Under the pieces are notes generated by a model. The model did no database searches, was not told the DNA's origin, and worked only from the letters and a program-made list of their open reading frames with translations. Shown here piece after piece: positions 21,440-31,144 of a stretch of DNA of 64,000 nt. The stretch covers positions 620,001 to 684,000 of the forward strand of contig JADJOA010000014.1 of the NCBI GenBank assembly GCA_016714005.1. The letters are read 5' to 3'. The stretch is from Bacteroidota bacterium. Lineage in GTDB: Bacteria; Bacteroidota; Bacteroidia; AKYH767-A; OLB10. Position numbers and translations under genes: made by a program. Each line of letters starts with the position of its first letter. Position 1 is the stretch's first letter.

Positions 21440-21535
21440 TAAGGTGTACCAAGTATTAAGACAATTAAACCATTATACACATTAACCACATTTCCACATT
21501 AAATCATTATTCACAATTTCTAAATTTCAAATAAC

Positions 21536-23980
21536 ATGCAAATAGAACTAATGCCCAAAGAAAAACCATCAATCATTAAAGTAATTGGTGTAGGCGGTGG
21601 CGGTAGCAATGCCGTTAATCACATGTACAAACAAGGTATTCGTGGTGTTGAATTTGTAGTTTGCAATACCGATGCACAAGCGCTTGATATAAGCCCGGTG
21701 CCAACTAAAATTCAACTCGGATCAAACCTTACCGAAGGCAGAGGTGCAGGTTCTATTCCGGAAGTAGGTAAGCAATCGGCAATAGAAAATATTGACGACA
21801 TAAAAAAGGTGTTAAACGAAACTACTAAAATGGTTTTCATTACTGCAGGCATGGGCGGTGGCACTGGCACAGGTGCAGCACCAATCATTGCAAGTGTGGC
21901 GCGCGAAATGGGAATACTCACTGTTGGTATTGTTACCATTCCGTTTGCTTTTGAAGGAAAGAAAAGAAAGCAACAAGCCGAGGCAGGTATTGAAGAATTT
22001 AAAAGAAACGTTGACACGCTTTTAATTATTTGCAACGACCGCTTGCGTATGATTCATGGCAACTTAAAATTGAACGAAGCATTCAGCCATGCCGATAATA
22101 TTTTATCAACTGCAGCTAAAAGCATTGCCGAAATTATTTCCGTAACCCTTCACATCAATGTTGATTTTGCCGATGTGCAAACAGTAATGAAAGATAGTGG
22201 TGTTGCCATAATGGGTTCAGCACAGGCAAGCGGGGAAAATCGTGCAATAACAGCAGTAGAAGCTGCGCTTGATTCTCCATTATTAAATGATAACAATATT
22301 GAAGGTGCGCGCTACATTCTATTAAATATTACATCGGGCAACACCGAAGTTACAATGGATGAGATGGGAGAAATTACCGACTACATACAGGAAAAAGCAG
22401 GACAAACCGCTGAGGTTATAATGGGTGTGGGTATTGATGAAACTTTAGATGACAGAATTGGTGTTACACTAATTGCTACCGGCTTTAAAAGCAAACAGCA
22501 GTTGTATGATGATAATGCAAAAAAACCCGAGAAAATTGTTTACGATTTAAATGCAACTCCATCGCCTGATTATGATAATCCTGAAAGAGGTAAAAAGTTG
22601 CAAAGCAAAGATGAGCCAAGCATCAGAACTGTTGAAGAAGAATTGCCTGTAACTTCTGTTTACAATTTTAACCGCTCTAAAGATGATACAAAAACCGATA
22701 ATGGTTTTTCGTTAAAGCATATTGAAAAGGTAATTCTCCCAAAGGTGAAAGAAATGGTAGAATCTCCTTTTGATAACAAAGAAGATTTTTTAAAGAACAT
22801 AACACAGCCTGTACATGATGATGTTGTAATTAAAAACGAAGTACAGTTGGAAGATGTAGCGCCTGCACCTCTTGTAAATGAAATTGTTGCAGAATTACCC
22901 GAAGCCAAAGTGGAAGAGTTGGTAGTAGGGCCTATTGCCGAAGTAACGGTTGTTGAAAATACTGTTGAAGAAATTGCCAAACCTGTTGCTGAAGTCCTTG
23001 CAATAGAAGAAGAACCTGTAATAGCAAATATAATTCAGGTAGAAGATTTGAATGAAATAGTTGTTGCAACAGAAAATGTAATGGCCATTGAATCGGAGCT
23101 TACGGTTGATGAAATTATTGATGCAACTCCTGTAACTGAAACAGAAGAGCCATCTGTATTAATAGAAGAAAATTTTATTCCTGTTGCAGAAGAAGCTGTG
23201 CCATCAGTAGAAATGATTGAAGCTGAAATGGTGAATACAGAAATTACAGAACTGGCGGCAAGCATCTATTCTGAAAACAAGGAAGAACCAGTTGCGGAAG
23301 TTGTGCAAGAGATAACCATTGAAGCAGTGATTGATCCTGTTATTGAAATGATAAGTGAACCCGTTGTTGAAGTAAGCGTGGTTGAAACGAGTGAAATAGT
23401 AGCTGAAGGAACTGCTGAACCTGTTGCAGAAGTAAAATCAGAAGAAACACCCATTACAGAAGCAAAGGCAGAAGAAATAATTATGGAAGCCCCCAATGTT
23501 TTTGAGTTTACCAACATTCCGCAGCCAATCAATTCTTCTTCTATTCTTACAGACGAAAAGATTGAAGAAGAAGAACCAACCATTGATGAAGTAACTGCAA
23601 AAGTTGTGGAAGAAGAAAAGATAGAAGAGATTCAGTTGAGGGTTGTGGAGAAAACTCCTGAGCCGGTTATGATTAAACGTGAATTTACACCAGAAGAAAA
23701 ACCAATTTCATCGGCACCGGCAGTTACCGAAGATGATATTTTTAAACGCACACGAGAGCGTTTGGAAAAATTAAAACAATTGAGCTACCGCATGTCATCT
23801 CCCAATAACATTGTGGAAATGGAAAAGGAACCCGCTTACAAAAGACGCGGTGTGCAGTTAGGCGATGTAAAACCATCTACCGATGAAGGTAACATCTCAC
23901 GCGTATCACTTGACAATGATGCCAACAATAAACCATCATTAAACAGTAACAACAAATTTTTGCACGATAAGGCGGATTGA
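21536..23980 (+). CDS. ftsZ: Cell division GTPase FtsZ with very long acidic linker
   Basis: Tubulin-like GTPase that forms the Z ring. GTPase domain about residues 1-330: GVGGGGSNAVNHM, the tubulin signature GGGTGTGAAPIIA (about 106-118) and the synergy region FADVQTVMKDSG. Residues about 330-720 (bases about 22526-23696) form a low-complexity Glu/Val/Ala/Pro linker with recurrent EPVAEV-like units. A C-terminal helix (FKRTRERLEKLKQLSYR) and the Bacteroidota FtsZ tail (EPAYKRRGVQL, ending NNKFLHDKAD) follow. At 814 residues it is far longer than the usual FtsZ (about 350-550), owing to the linker. The frame is open throughout. Last gene of the cluster, before a strong terminator. Confidence 0.97.
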   Translation: MQIELMPKEKPSIIKVIGVGGGGSNAVNHMYKQGIRGVEFVVCNTDAQALDISPVPTKIQLGSNLTEGRGAGSIPEVGKQSAIENIDDIKKVLNETTKMVFITAGMGGGTGTGAAPIIASVAREMGILTVGIVTIPFAFEGKKRKQQAEAGIEEFKRNVDTLLIICNDRLRMIHGNLKLNEAFSHADNILSTAAKSIAEIISVTLHINVDFADVQTVMKDSGVAIMGSAQASGENRAITAVEAALDSPLLNDNNIEGARYILLNITSGNTEVTMDEMGEITDYIQEKAGQTAEVIMGVGIDETLDDRIGVTLIATGFKSKQQLYDDNAKKPEKIVYDLNATPSPDYDNPERGKKLQSKDEPSIRTVEEELPVTSVYNFNRSKDDTKTDNGFSLKHIEKVILPKVKEMVESPFDNKEDFLKNITQPVHDDVVIKNEVQLEDVAPAPLVNEIVAELPEAKVEELVVGPIAEVTVVENTVEEIAKPVAEVLAIEEEPVIANIIQVEDLNEIVVATENVMAIESELTVDEIIDATPVTETEEPSVLIEENFIPVAEEAVPSVEMIEAEMVNTEITELAASIYSENKEEPVAEVVQEITIEAVIDPVIEMISEPVVEVSVVETSEIVAEGTAEPVAEVKSEETPITEAKAEEIIMEAPNVFEFTNIPQPINSSSILTDEKIEEEEPTIDEVTAKVVEEEKIEEIQLRVVEKTPEPVMIKREFTPEEKPISSAPAVTEDDIFKRTRERLEKLKQLSYRMSSPNNIVEMEKEPAYKRRGVQLGDVKPSTDEGNISRVSLDNDANNKPSLNSNNKFLHDKAD

Positions 23981-24000
23981 TTGAAATGGACTATTACAAA

Positions 24001-24040
24001 AGAGAGAAGCCTCACAATCTTGTGAGGCTTCTCTCTTTTA
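24001..24040 (+). terminator. Strong intrinsic terminator of the dcw cluster
   Basis: A 16-bp perfect stem (24001-24016 with 24021-24036), loop ATCT, then TTTA. It can extend by further A-T pairs on both sides. It lies 20 bases after the ftsZ stop. Confidence 0.9.
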
Positions 24041-24247
24041 TATCTATTTCAAAAACTCTTTTTTCAAATGAAAGAATTTAAATAATAGACTTAGCATTAC
24101 AAAGGGTTGCTTTTAGAATTTTTTTCTTAATTTTTTTCCCTCCGAGGCAACAAATTCAATATAATATTTGTCTGACAATTACTCTAAAAGTTTTTATCTT
24201 AATATCCAGTAGCACTCTTTTTAACTAATAACCCAAACATCTTTTTT

Positions 24248-26011
24248 ATGTACAAAAATTACCGCCTTGGTTACCTGTTAACATTGATAACTTTATTGCT
24301 GATTGGTGGATGCCGTAAGGACGAAAACACCAACTATATATCTTCATCAGGTGGAGCATCCTCTTCTATTTCAGGAATAGTTGTTGATGAAAATAATTTA
24401 CCTATTAATGGGGTAAGCGTTTTTGTAAATGGAAACACAACAGTAACCAATAATGAAGGAGTTTTTTATCTAAGGAGTGTTTACTCTAATAGTAAACGCT
24501 GTGTAGTTGAGTTTGAGAAAACCGGTTACTTTAACCGAAGTCACGCCTATAAACCTCTCAGAAATTCTGTAAACTATATGCGAATAGTAATGCAGGATAA
24601 TGGTTTTACACATACTGTATCTGCTGTTCAGGGCGGATTGGTTTCATTGCCCGATAATTCATCCATATTATTTACTGCAAATTCTTTTGTAAACAGTTCA
24701 GGTAATTTATACAACGGAACCGTGTATGTTACTTTTAAGCATCTTTCTCCTGATGATGCTGATTTTGGTTTTTCAATTCCTGGAGGAGATTTATCTGCAA
24801 TTAATTCAAATGGAGAAGATGTTATGCTTTATTCATTTGGTATGTTGGGAGTTTTATTAAAAACATTTACCGGTGATCCTTTACAAATTGCCAGCGGCAC
24901 CGCAGCAACTATATCAATGCCTGTTGCGTCCTTTCAATTAGCACAGGCAAATGCTACCATTCCACTCTGGTATTTTGATGAGAGCGTTTCACTTTGGAAA
25001 GAACAAGGACAAGCTACACTTATTGGTAATAACTATGTAGGAACCGTAACACACTTTAGCTGGTGGAATTACGATTACCGGGGACCACGAGCCACCATTA
25101 AAGGAAAAGTAGTTGATTGTTCAGGACAAGCGCTAGGCAACGTTAGCGTTACTATTAATGGATGGTATGTAGTTACAACAAATTCTAACGGAGAATATAT
25201 TACCGACTTGCCTGTTAATATGCTATTTACTGTTCAGGTACTTACTTCAAACAATGGCGGAATATTTCTCAATAGCCAAATTGAGAATGTTCCTCTGCTT
25301 ACAAATGGGCAGATTTATACTGTTGCAGATTTGGTAGTACCATGCCCAACAAGAGTAAGCGGGGTTGCAAAAAAATGCAACGGAGAGCAAACCGATGCAA
25401 TGGTTTTGTTTAAAAATTCAACTGGGCATATTATTTACTCTTATACTACTTCTGGAGCATTTGATGTACCTGTTGTGCAAGGAGAGAACTACAATTTATG
25501 GATTTTCAATTCTTTAAGTGAATATACCCAACAGATAACTACAAATTCAAACATAAACTTGGGAACGGTTGCGTTGTGTAATGCTTCTTTGAATCTTGAA
25601 AATTATTTAATTCTTGATGATGGTGCTTCGGCTCCGCAGTTATATGAGATTGATGTTCCATTAGTTTCTAAAGCTATACTGAATGGGGTTAATTCAGTAT
25701 TAATTTCTATCGATGGTATTTCTATTACTACTCTTGATACACTAAAGTTTTATATCGGATTAAATGATACACTAACCGGGTACCATTCATGGGTAAACAC
25801 AGGCTCAGGCTTTACCGCAAATATTATAAATGATACGTTAGGGTTTGGATCTAACACCACTGTATATTCTAATAACTTAAGCGGAGGAATTACAGTTACA
25901 GAATTTGGAAACATAGGCGAAGCGGTAACCGGAACATTTGCAGGTAATGCAATAAGAGGAGGCAATGTTGTTACTATTAATGGTAAGTTTGGGGCATTAA
26001 GGGAGCAATAA
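24248..26011 (+). CDS. Lipoprotein with carboxypeptidase-regulatory-like domains
   Basis: Lipobox LIGGC (Cys at about residue 22) after a hydrophobic N-terminus predicts a lipid-anchored envelope protein. Two or three carboxypeptidase-regulatory-like (transthyretin-like) beta sandwiches can be seen: about residues 42-112 (SSISGIVVDENNLPINGVSV) and about 281-350 (IKGKVVDCSGQALGNVSVTI), with a third, weaker one opening CPTRVSGVAKKCNGEQTD. No catalytic motif is visible. 587 residues and intact. It stands alone, converging on serA with only 9 bases between. Function unknown; surface structural or carbohydrate-binding roles are possible but not shown. Confidence 0.7.
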   Translation: MYKNYRLGYLLTLITLLLIGGCRKDENTNYISSSGGASSSISGIVVDENNLPINGVSVFVNGNTTVTNNEGVFYLRSVYSNSKRCVVEFEKTGYFNRSHAYKPLRNSVNYMRIVMQDNGFTHTVSAVQGGLVSLPDNSSILFTANSFVNSSGNLYNGTVYVTFKHLSPDDADFGFSIPGGDLSAINSNGEDVMLYSFGMLGVLLKTFTGDPLQIASGTAATISMPVASFQLAQANATIPLWYFDESVSLWKEQGQATLIGNNYVGTVTHFSWWNYDYRGPRATIKGKVVDCSGQALGNVSVTINGWYVVTTNSNGEYITDLPVNMLFTVQVLTSNNGGIFLNSQIENVPLLTNGQIYTVADLVVPCPTRVSGVAKKCNGEQTDAMVLFKNSTGHIIYSYTTSGAFDVPVVQGENYNLWIFNSLSEYTQQITTNSNINLGTVALCNASLNLENYLILDDGASAPQLYEIDVPLVSKAILNGVNSVLISIDGISITTLDTLKFYIGLNDTLTGYHSWVNTGSGFTANIINDTLGFGSNTTVYSNNLSGGITVTEFGNIGEAVTGTFAGNAIRGGNVVTINGKFGALREQ

Positions 26012-26020
26012 ACCAAAGTC

Positions 26021-27253
26021 TTACACCAAACTCCTCACCCTTATAGTGCCTGAAACTTTCTTCAACTCCTCCATAATTTTATTGGTAGGGCGTTTTTCAA
26101 TATCCAACACAACGTAGCCAATATGCGCATTGGTGTTGAGGTATTGCGAAAGTATGTTAACATCTTTGCCTGATACCACGCTATTAATTTCGGAAAGTAC
26201 ACCTGGTTGGTTTTTGTGTATGTGCAAAATACGGTAGCCACTTTGCTGCATGGGCAAATTAAGCGGAGGCACTGACAGTGAGCCAACGCTTGAACCTGCA
26301 TTGAGATAGTTGATGAGTTTGGTGGCTACATCTATTCCAATGTTTTCCTGCGCTTCTACAGTGGAGCCGCCAATGTGTGGAGTAAGAATTACGTTGGGCA
26401 GGTTTTGTAAAACAGAAATAAATTTTTGCTGGTTGCTCTCCGGCTCTTCCGGAAAAACATCTACTGCCATACCTGAAATTTGTTTATTGATAAGCGCTTT
26501 TGATGCCGCTTCCAAATCAACTACTTCACCACGACTCAAATTAATTAACGCAGCACCTTTTTTTATTTTGCTGATGCGCTGCGCATTTAAAAAATTTGCA
26601 GTTTCTTTTCCGCCCGGTACGTGCAAGGTAATGATGTCGGATTTTTTTAATAGATCATCCAATTGTTTAATGGGTGTTGCATTGCCGAGAGAAAGTTTGG
26701 GTTCCACATCATAAAAAATAACTTTCATGCCTAAGCTTTCAGCCATTACACTCACTTGCGAGCCTATGTGTCCGTAACCAATAATGCCAATTGTTTTTCC
26801 GCGCACTTCAAAACTGCTTGATGCATCTTTTAGCCACAAACCTTTATGTGCTCCGTCATTTTTTTCGGGAATTCTGCGCAGCAGCATAATGCTGTATGCA
26901 ATTACAAGTTCTGCCACGCTGCGTGTGTTGCTGAACGGTGAATTGAAAACGGCAACACCATTATTGGTGGCGCTGCTCATGTTTACCTGGTTGGTGCCAA
27001 TGCAAAAACATCCGGCAGCAATTAATTTTTGCGCAGCATCTAAAACATTTTTGGTGAGTTGTGTTTTAGAGCGTATGCCAAGTATGTGTGTGTTGCTTAT
27101 CTTAGAAAGAAGCTCGGTTTCTGTTAATGCTTTTGAAACAGACTCTACACGCTGGTAACCCGCTTCGTTAAAAAGTTTTACGGCAGATGGGTGTACACCT
27201 TCAAGTAGCAATACGTTTATTTTATCTTTAGGAAATGTGGTTTTTAATTGCAT
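26021..27253 (-). CDS. serA: D-3-phosphoglycerate dehydrogenase (with ACT domain)
   Basis: First step of serine biosynthesis: oxidises 3-phosphoglycerate to 3-phosphohydroxypyruvate with NAD. NAD-binding Rossmann loop IGIIGYGHIGSQVSVMAESL, catalytic block LINLSRGEVVDLEAA (Arg) and HIGGSTVEAQENI (His). The C-terminal about 75 residues form an ACT domain (RILHIHKNQPGVLSEINSVV) that would bind serine as feedback inhibitor. 410 residues. Lies downstream of coxC on the same strand with a 36-base gap. Confidence 0.95.
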   Translation of the reverse strand: MQLKTTFPKDKINVLLLEGVHPSAVKLFNEAGYQRVESVSKALTETELLSKISNTHILGIRSKTQLTKNVLDAAQKLIAAGCFCIGTNQVNMSSATNNGVAVFNSPFSNTRSVAELVIAYSIMLLRRIPEKNDGAHKGLWLKDASSSFEVRGKTIGIIGYGHIGSQVSVMAESLGMKVIFYDVEPKLSLGNATPIKQLDDLLKKSDIITLHVPGGKETANFLNAQRISKIKKGAALINLSRGEVVDLEAASKALINKQISGMAVDVFPEEPESNQQKFISVLQNLPNVILTPHIGGSTVEAQENIGIDVATKLINYLNAGSSVGSLSVPPLNLPMQQSGYRILHIHKNQPGVLSEINSVVSGKDVNILSQYLNTNAHIGYVVLDIEKRPTNKIMEELKKVSGTIRVRSLV

Positions 27254-27289
27254 TGATTTTAGAAAAGTAAAAGAAGGAGAGAAAAAAAT

Positions 27290-27865
27290 CTACGCTAAGT
27301 ATGCCACAAAAACAAAAAGATAAATCCACAATAAATCTAAAAAGTGCCAGTAAGTAGCACATAACTCAATACCCAATGAATTTTCGGAATTATATTTTTC
27401 CTGAATGGTTTTAACGGAGACGATTATGAGTGCAATTATACCTCCAACCAAATGCAACACATGCAAACCCGATAGCACATACAAAAATGAACCGGAGGGA
27501 TTACCAACAAAAAAAATTCCGTTATCAACCAAAACATTCCATGCGTAAAACTGGCTGAACACAAATGCAAGACCTAAACCAAGTGTGGTAATGGCAAAAG
27601 TTTTTGCATTTTTAAAGTTGTTTTTCCTAACAGCAATGTATGCCATTTGCATGGTAAAGCTGCTCATTAAAATAATTATGGTACTTATGGTGAATGCACG
27701 TGGTAAGTTAAACTCTACCCAGTTACCCTCTGCCTTACGCACGATGTAACCGCTGGTAAAACCGGCAAATGCCATTATAATACTTACAATGCCAATCCAT
27801 AAAAGCATTTTAGAAGTCGGAATTCCAGTGTAAGTGTTTTTATCGTTGTCTATTACTGTTGCCAT
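27290..27865 (-). CDS. coxC: Cytochrome c oxidase subunit III (heme-copper oxidase)
   Basis: Inner membrane subunit of a terminal oxidase. Five membrane segments by eye, with the family ends SGLHVLHLVGGIIALIIVS and CATYWHFLDLLWIYLFVFVA. 191 residues, the short Bacteroidota form. It lies 98 bases downstream of the heme O synthase gene and is probably co-transcribed with it. The usual second subunit III copy and subunits I/II are not in this window. Confidence 0.88.
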   Translation of the reverse strand: MATVIDNDKNTYTGIPTSKMLLWIGIVSIIMAFAGFTSGYIVRKAEGNWVEFNLPRAFTISTIIILMSSFTMQMAYIAVRKNNFKNAKTFAITTLGLGLAFVFSQFYAWNVLVDNGIFFVGNPSGSFLYVLSGLHVLHLVGGIIALIIVSVKTIQEKYNSENSLGIELCATYWHFLDLLWIYLFVFVAYLA

Positions 27866-27963
27866 TTTTGTTTTTGAGGATTAAACTGCCACACATTTAC
27901 TTCCAAACTTGTGTACGACCTAATATTTACGCAAATCAGTGGCTGTATTTTTTTTATCAATTT

Positions 27964-28854
27964 CTAAATTTTATCAAGGACCAATGCAATTAAAACTACC
28001 GGCAAATAAACAAACGAACCAAACATGAGTTTTTTTGCATCATTATCGTTACAACTTTTTAAGAGTTTTATACTGAGGTAAAAAAAATAAATTCCGGTAA
28101 GGGTTATAATTACAGCAGAAACAATCCCACTCATCCTGAAAAAATAAGGAAACAACCCGATAGGAATTAATGTAAATGTATAAACAGCGGTTTGAAATGC
28201 TGATGCTTTTGTTTTACCTCCGGCAGGTAACATTTCAAAACCCGCCAATTTGTAATCATCATACAACTTCCAGGCTATTGCCCAAAAGTGTGGAAACTGC
28301 CACATAAACTGTATGGCAAATAAAATCCAACCTTGGTAACTGAATTGGTCTGTGGCAGCAACCCAACCCAGCAAAGTGGGTATTGCACCCGGGAAAGCCC
28401 CAACAAAAACGGCAAAAGGCGTAGCACGTTTCATGGGAGTATATACAAATGCATAGCTTATTAATGCAATTAAACCAAGTACACCACTTTTAAAATTGAG
28501 AAAATAAAAAAGTAGAAACAATCCTAACCCTCCTGCCAAAACACTAACTACCAATGCTTCTGTACTTGACATGCGCATGGCAGGCAATGGGCGGTTTTGT
28601 GTGCGTACCATCAGTTTGTCTGTATCTTTTTCAAACAACTGGTTTAAACCATTAGAGCCACCTGTAATTAAAAATCCACCAACGATAAGCGCGGTAAACT
28701 GCAACCAGTTAACGCTGCCATCCCATCCAAGCAAATAAGCAAGCGCAGCAGAAAAAACCACCAATGACGCAAGCCTGAATTTGAGCAACTCATTATAGTC
28801 GCTTAAACGCGCAGCAAGGGTTCTTTCATCAATAATGGTTTGGTCTTGTGGCAT
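27964..28854 (-). CDS. ctaB: Protoheme IX farnesyltransferase (heme O synthase)
   Basis: UbiA-family membrane prenyltransferase that makes heme O for the terminal oxidase. The Asp-rich substrate motif region GLNQLFEKDTDKLMVRTQNR and the second loop KLYDDYKLAGFEMLP are typical; about eight membrane segments. 296 residues, ATG start. Also known as cyoE. Neighbouring coxC supports the role. Confidence 0.93.
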   Translation of the reverse strand: MPQDQTIIDERTLAARLSDYNELLKFRLASLVVFSAALAYLLGWDGSVNWLQFTALIVGGFLITGGSNGLNQLFEKDTDKLMVRTQNRPLPAMRMSSTEALVVSVLAGGLGLFLLFYFLNFKSGVLGLIALISYAFVYTPMKRATPFAVFVGAFPGAIPTLLGWVAATDQFSYQGWILFAIQFMWQFPHFWAIAWKLYDDYKLAGFEMLPAGGKTKASAFQTAVYTFTLIPIGLFPYFFRMSGIVSAVIITLTGIYFFYLSIKLLKSCNDNDAKKLMFGSFVYLPVVLIALVLDKI

Positions 28855-28868
28855 TGGAAAAAGAGCGG

Positions 28869-28876
28869 CAAAAATA
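28869..28876 (-). promoter_or_regulatory. Putative -7 promoter element for the ctaB operon
   Basis: On the minus strand TATTTTTG (TAnnTTTG consensus) about 15 bases before the ctaB start. No clear TTG -33 element is found at the standard spacing. Confidence 0.35.
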
Positions 28877-28945
28877 TCAGAATAATCTATTTGTTTTACA
28901 GATATAAAACATCCTTACTATAACTTGCTCTTTTCCACATCCCTT

Positions 28946-28971
28946 TTGTTAATTAAACCACCTTTACTTTG
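28946..28971 (+). promoter_or_regulatory. Possible promoter for the TolC-like operon
   Basis: TTG at 28946-28948 and TACTTTG at 28965-28971, spaced by 16 bases, which is shorter than the usual 19-21; the -7 element also lacks one base. It lies about 60 bases before the GTG at 29032. Confidence 0.3.
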
Positions 28972-29031
28972 TGGTTCAACTCTTTTAGGCTCTTACTTTT
29001 AACTTTTTAACAGTAAGAGATTTTTTTATTA

Positions 29032-31125
29032 GTGAAGCAGAAGAAAACTTTAAAAAGTTTGGGCAATGGTTTCGTATGGCGTTTGCCAATGGCATTTATT
29101 ATTTTTTTGTCCGCTACTTTTTTCTGTAATGCCCAAACTGCCAGAGACACTTTAGTGGCAAATAAAATTGGCAAGTTGCAAAAGGTTTTTCAAAACTATC
29201 AGCAATTAACTACTTCAAAAATTCAGCAGGGATATTTAGAAAACGCCAAAAAAGTTTTTTCAAATGCTCAACCATCGGCTACTGATGCGCCTTACCAAAA
29301 TGCGGTAAAAAGGCTGAGTTGGAAAAACTCAGGCGCAATGCAGGAATGGAGTTTAACAGTAACTATCTGCAAAATTTCGAGACAGGAACAGGCGATGAGG
29401 ATATTATATACCGCCAACGCTTACAGGCAGGCATAGACTGGAATATTTTAAAAGGCGGACTTTTTGAAAACACCAATAAAGCCAAACAAGCCGAACTGCA
29501 AATGGCAATTAATAACCTGAATGCAAGGCAGGATAAAAAACAACAGGAGATAAGCGCGCGCTACGCACAGGTTATTTATAAATTTAATATTGAAAAAATA
29601 AGACTGTTGAAAAAGCGCAAAGAAATTTTAGATGCAAAAACAGACCTCATTAATTCGTTACACGACTTAAAGGAAATTACCAACCTTGAGTTTATTCATT
29701 TTAAACAGTCACTAATTGACATTACCACTTCCCTTGACATCTACGATAACTATAACTATATTTTTAAAGAACAATTTACACCTGATAGCACCGAGGCATT
29801 TACACTGCCTCTTATTGATTTTGATTTTGCAACTTTCTTAAAAAACTATGCGGCACTTGGCGCTGCTGAAGACAGCATTTTAAAACTGAGTATTAAAGCA
29901 CTTGAGTTACAACAAAGCGCCAATCATAAAATAAACTTTAAAGCATCACTCCGTTATAATTACTACGATGCTTTTTATAGCGAAACAGCGCGCAACTTTA
30001 TGAGTGCCGGTTTGTCTTTTTCAATTCCTATTGGCGGAGGAGATGGCAAACAGCTTACTGCGGCTAAAACAGAAATGATTAAACATAACTTAACATCGGG
30101 AAACAGGGAGCAACTTGCCGAAATGATGAGTTACTTTTATGAATTCCGTAGCAAACTAAAACAGTACTTAGACCTTTACGAAAAGAATGCAGAGTGGGCT
30201 GAGTTGTTACGTATAGAGCGTGTTCGCATGCAATATACCGATGCTGAATTTAATCCTGTAAAATCGTTAAAACTGTTGGATGAGTTTTTAGACCAGCGCA
30301 TAGAATTGCTTGATGTAAAACAGCAGTTGTATTTGAAACTTATTCAATTAAACAAGTATAACCCTACTGCTAATATGCAGGATTATATTTCACTTGTTGA
30401 ACTGGATTCGCTTGAGCAAAATGCAATGAAATTTTCTTTAAGTAAGTCTGTTTATGTATGGAGTCATGCATTTGAAAACAACAACATCAATTTTATATCG
30501 GAGTTTTTAATTAAAAATGATGTGGACAATGCCATTATCTCTGCCGGCAACGATTTGGTAAAAGCTCTGAGCAGAATGGACACGCTGGCAAAGTCAAACA
30601 TATCGTCAGAGCTTTTAATTGGCGACAACAGCCTCATTAATAAAACTCCTGCGCAGTTGCAGGAATATTTTAGTGCATTGTTTACATACACCGGCAAACC
30701 AAAGTTTAATGCGTTGCACCTTGATGTAGAGCCGCATACATTTGACGATTGGCAACAAAATAAAACGCAGTATTACCGTAAGTATAGCACAATGATGCAG
30801 GCGGCTTATAAAATATGCGAGCAAAAAAATAAAATTAAACGTATCGGTACCTGTTAATTATGATTTAAGTTTGATACAGGATATTGAAGATTATTGCAGC
30901 CGCATTTATGTAATGGTTTATGAAAACCGCAAGACAGATTATGTAACCCGCAAACTCAAGGAAAATTTTGAATTCGTAAAAGATAAAGTAGTGATTGCAT
31001 TGCGAACCGAAGATTTTGCATCGTTAACAGACATGAACCAGTATATGAAAATAATTGCAGACAAAACCGGTATTAATAAATTTGCCATACATGATTTAAC
31101 CCGCCTCATAAAATTACCCGACTAG
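29032..31125 (+). CDS. TolC-like outer-membrane protein fused to a TIM-barrel/glycosidase-like domain (frameshifted)
   Basis: About 697 residues after repair. Signal peptide (ends CNAQ, about residue 35); long coiled-coil arms and beta stretches like TolC-family channel proteins (AKQAELQMAINNLNARQDKK, SAGLSFSIPIGGGDGKQLTA; about residues 40-460); then a C-terminal domain of about 230 residues starting near KSVYVWSHAF with barrel-like strands, including NALHLDVEPHTFDDW (about base 30706), a motif reminiscent of glycosidase-type barrels with an acidic residue at the end of a strand. Breaks: A lost in 29307-29311 (joining AVK to KAELEKLRRNAG) and near 30840-30845 (joining KIKR to SVPVNYDLSLIQDIEDYC). 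The following HlyD-like gene starts 19 bases later. Family and substrate are inference; no close named homologue is recognised. Confidence 0.7.
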
Positions 31126-31144
31126 CAATCATTAATTAGCACAT

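Noticed and set aside
22660..23583. Minus-strand Ser/Thr-rich open frames opposite ftsZ
   Set aside because: They are mirror frames of the Glu/Val-rich linker, with no start signals or family motifs.
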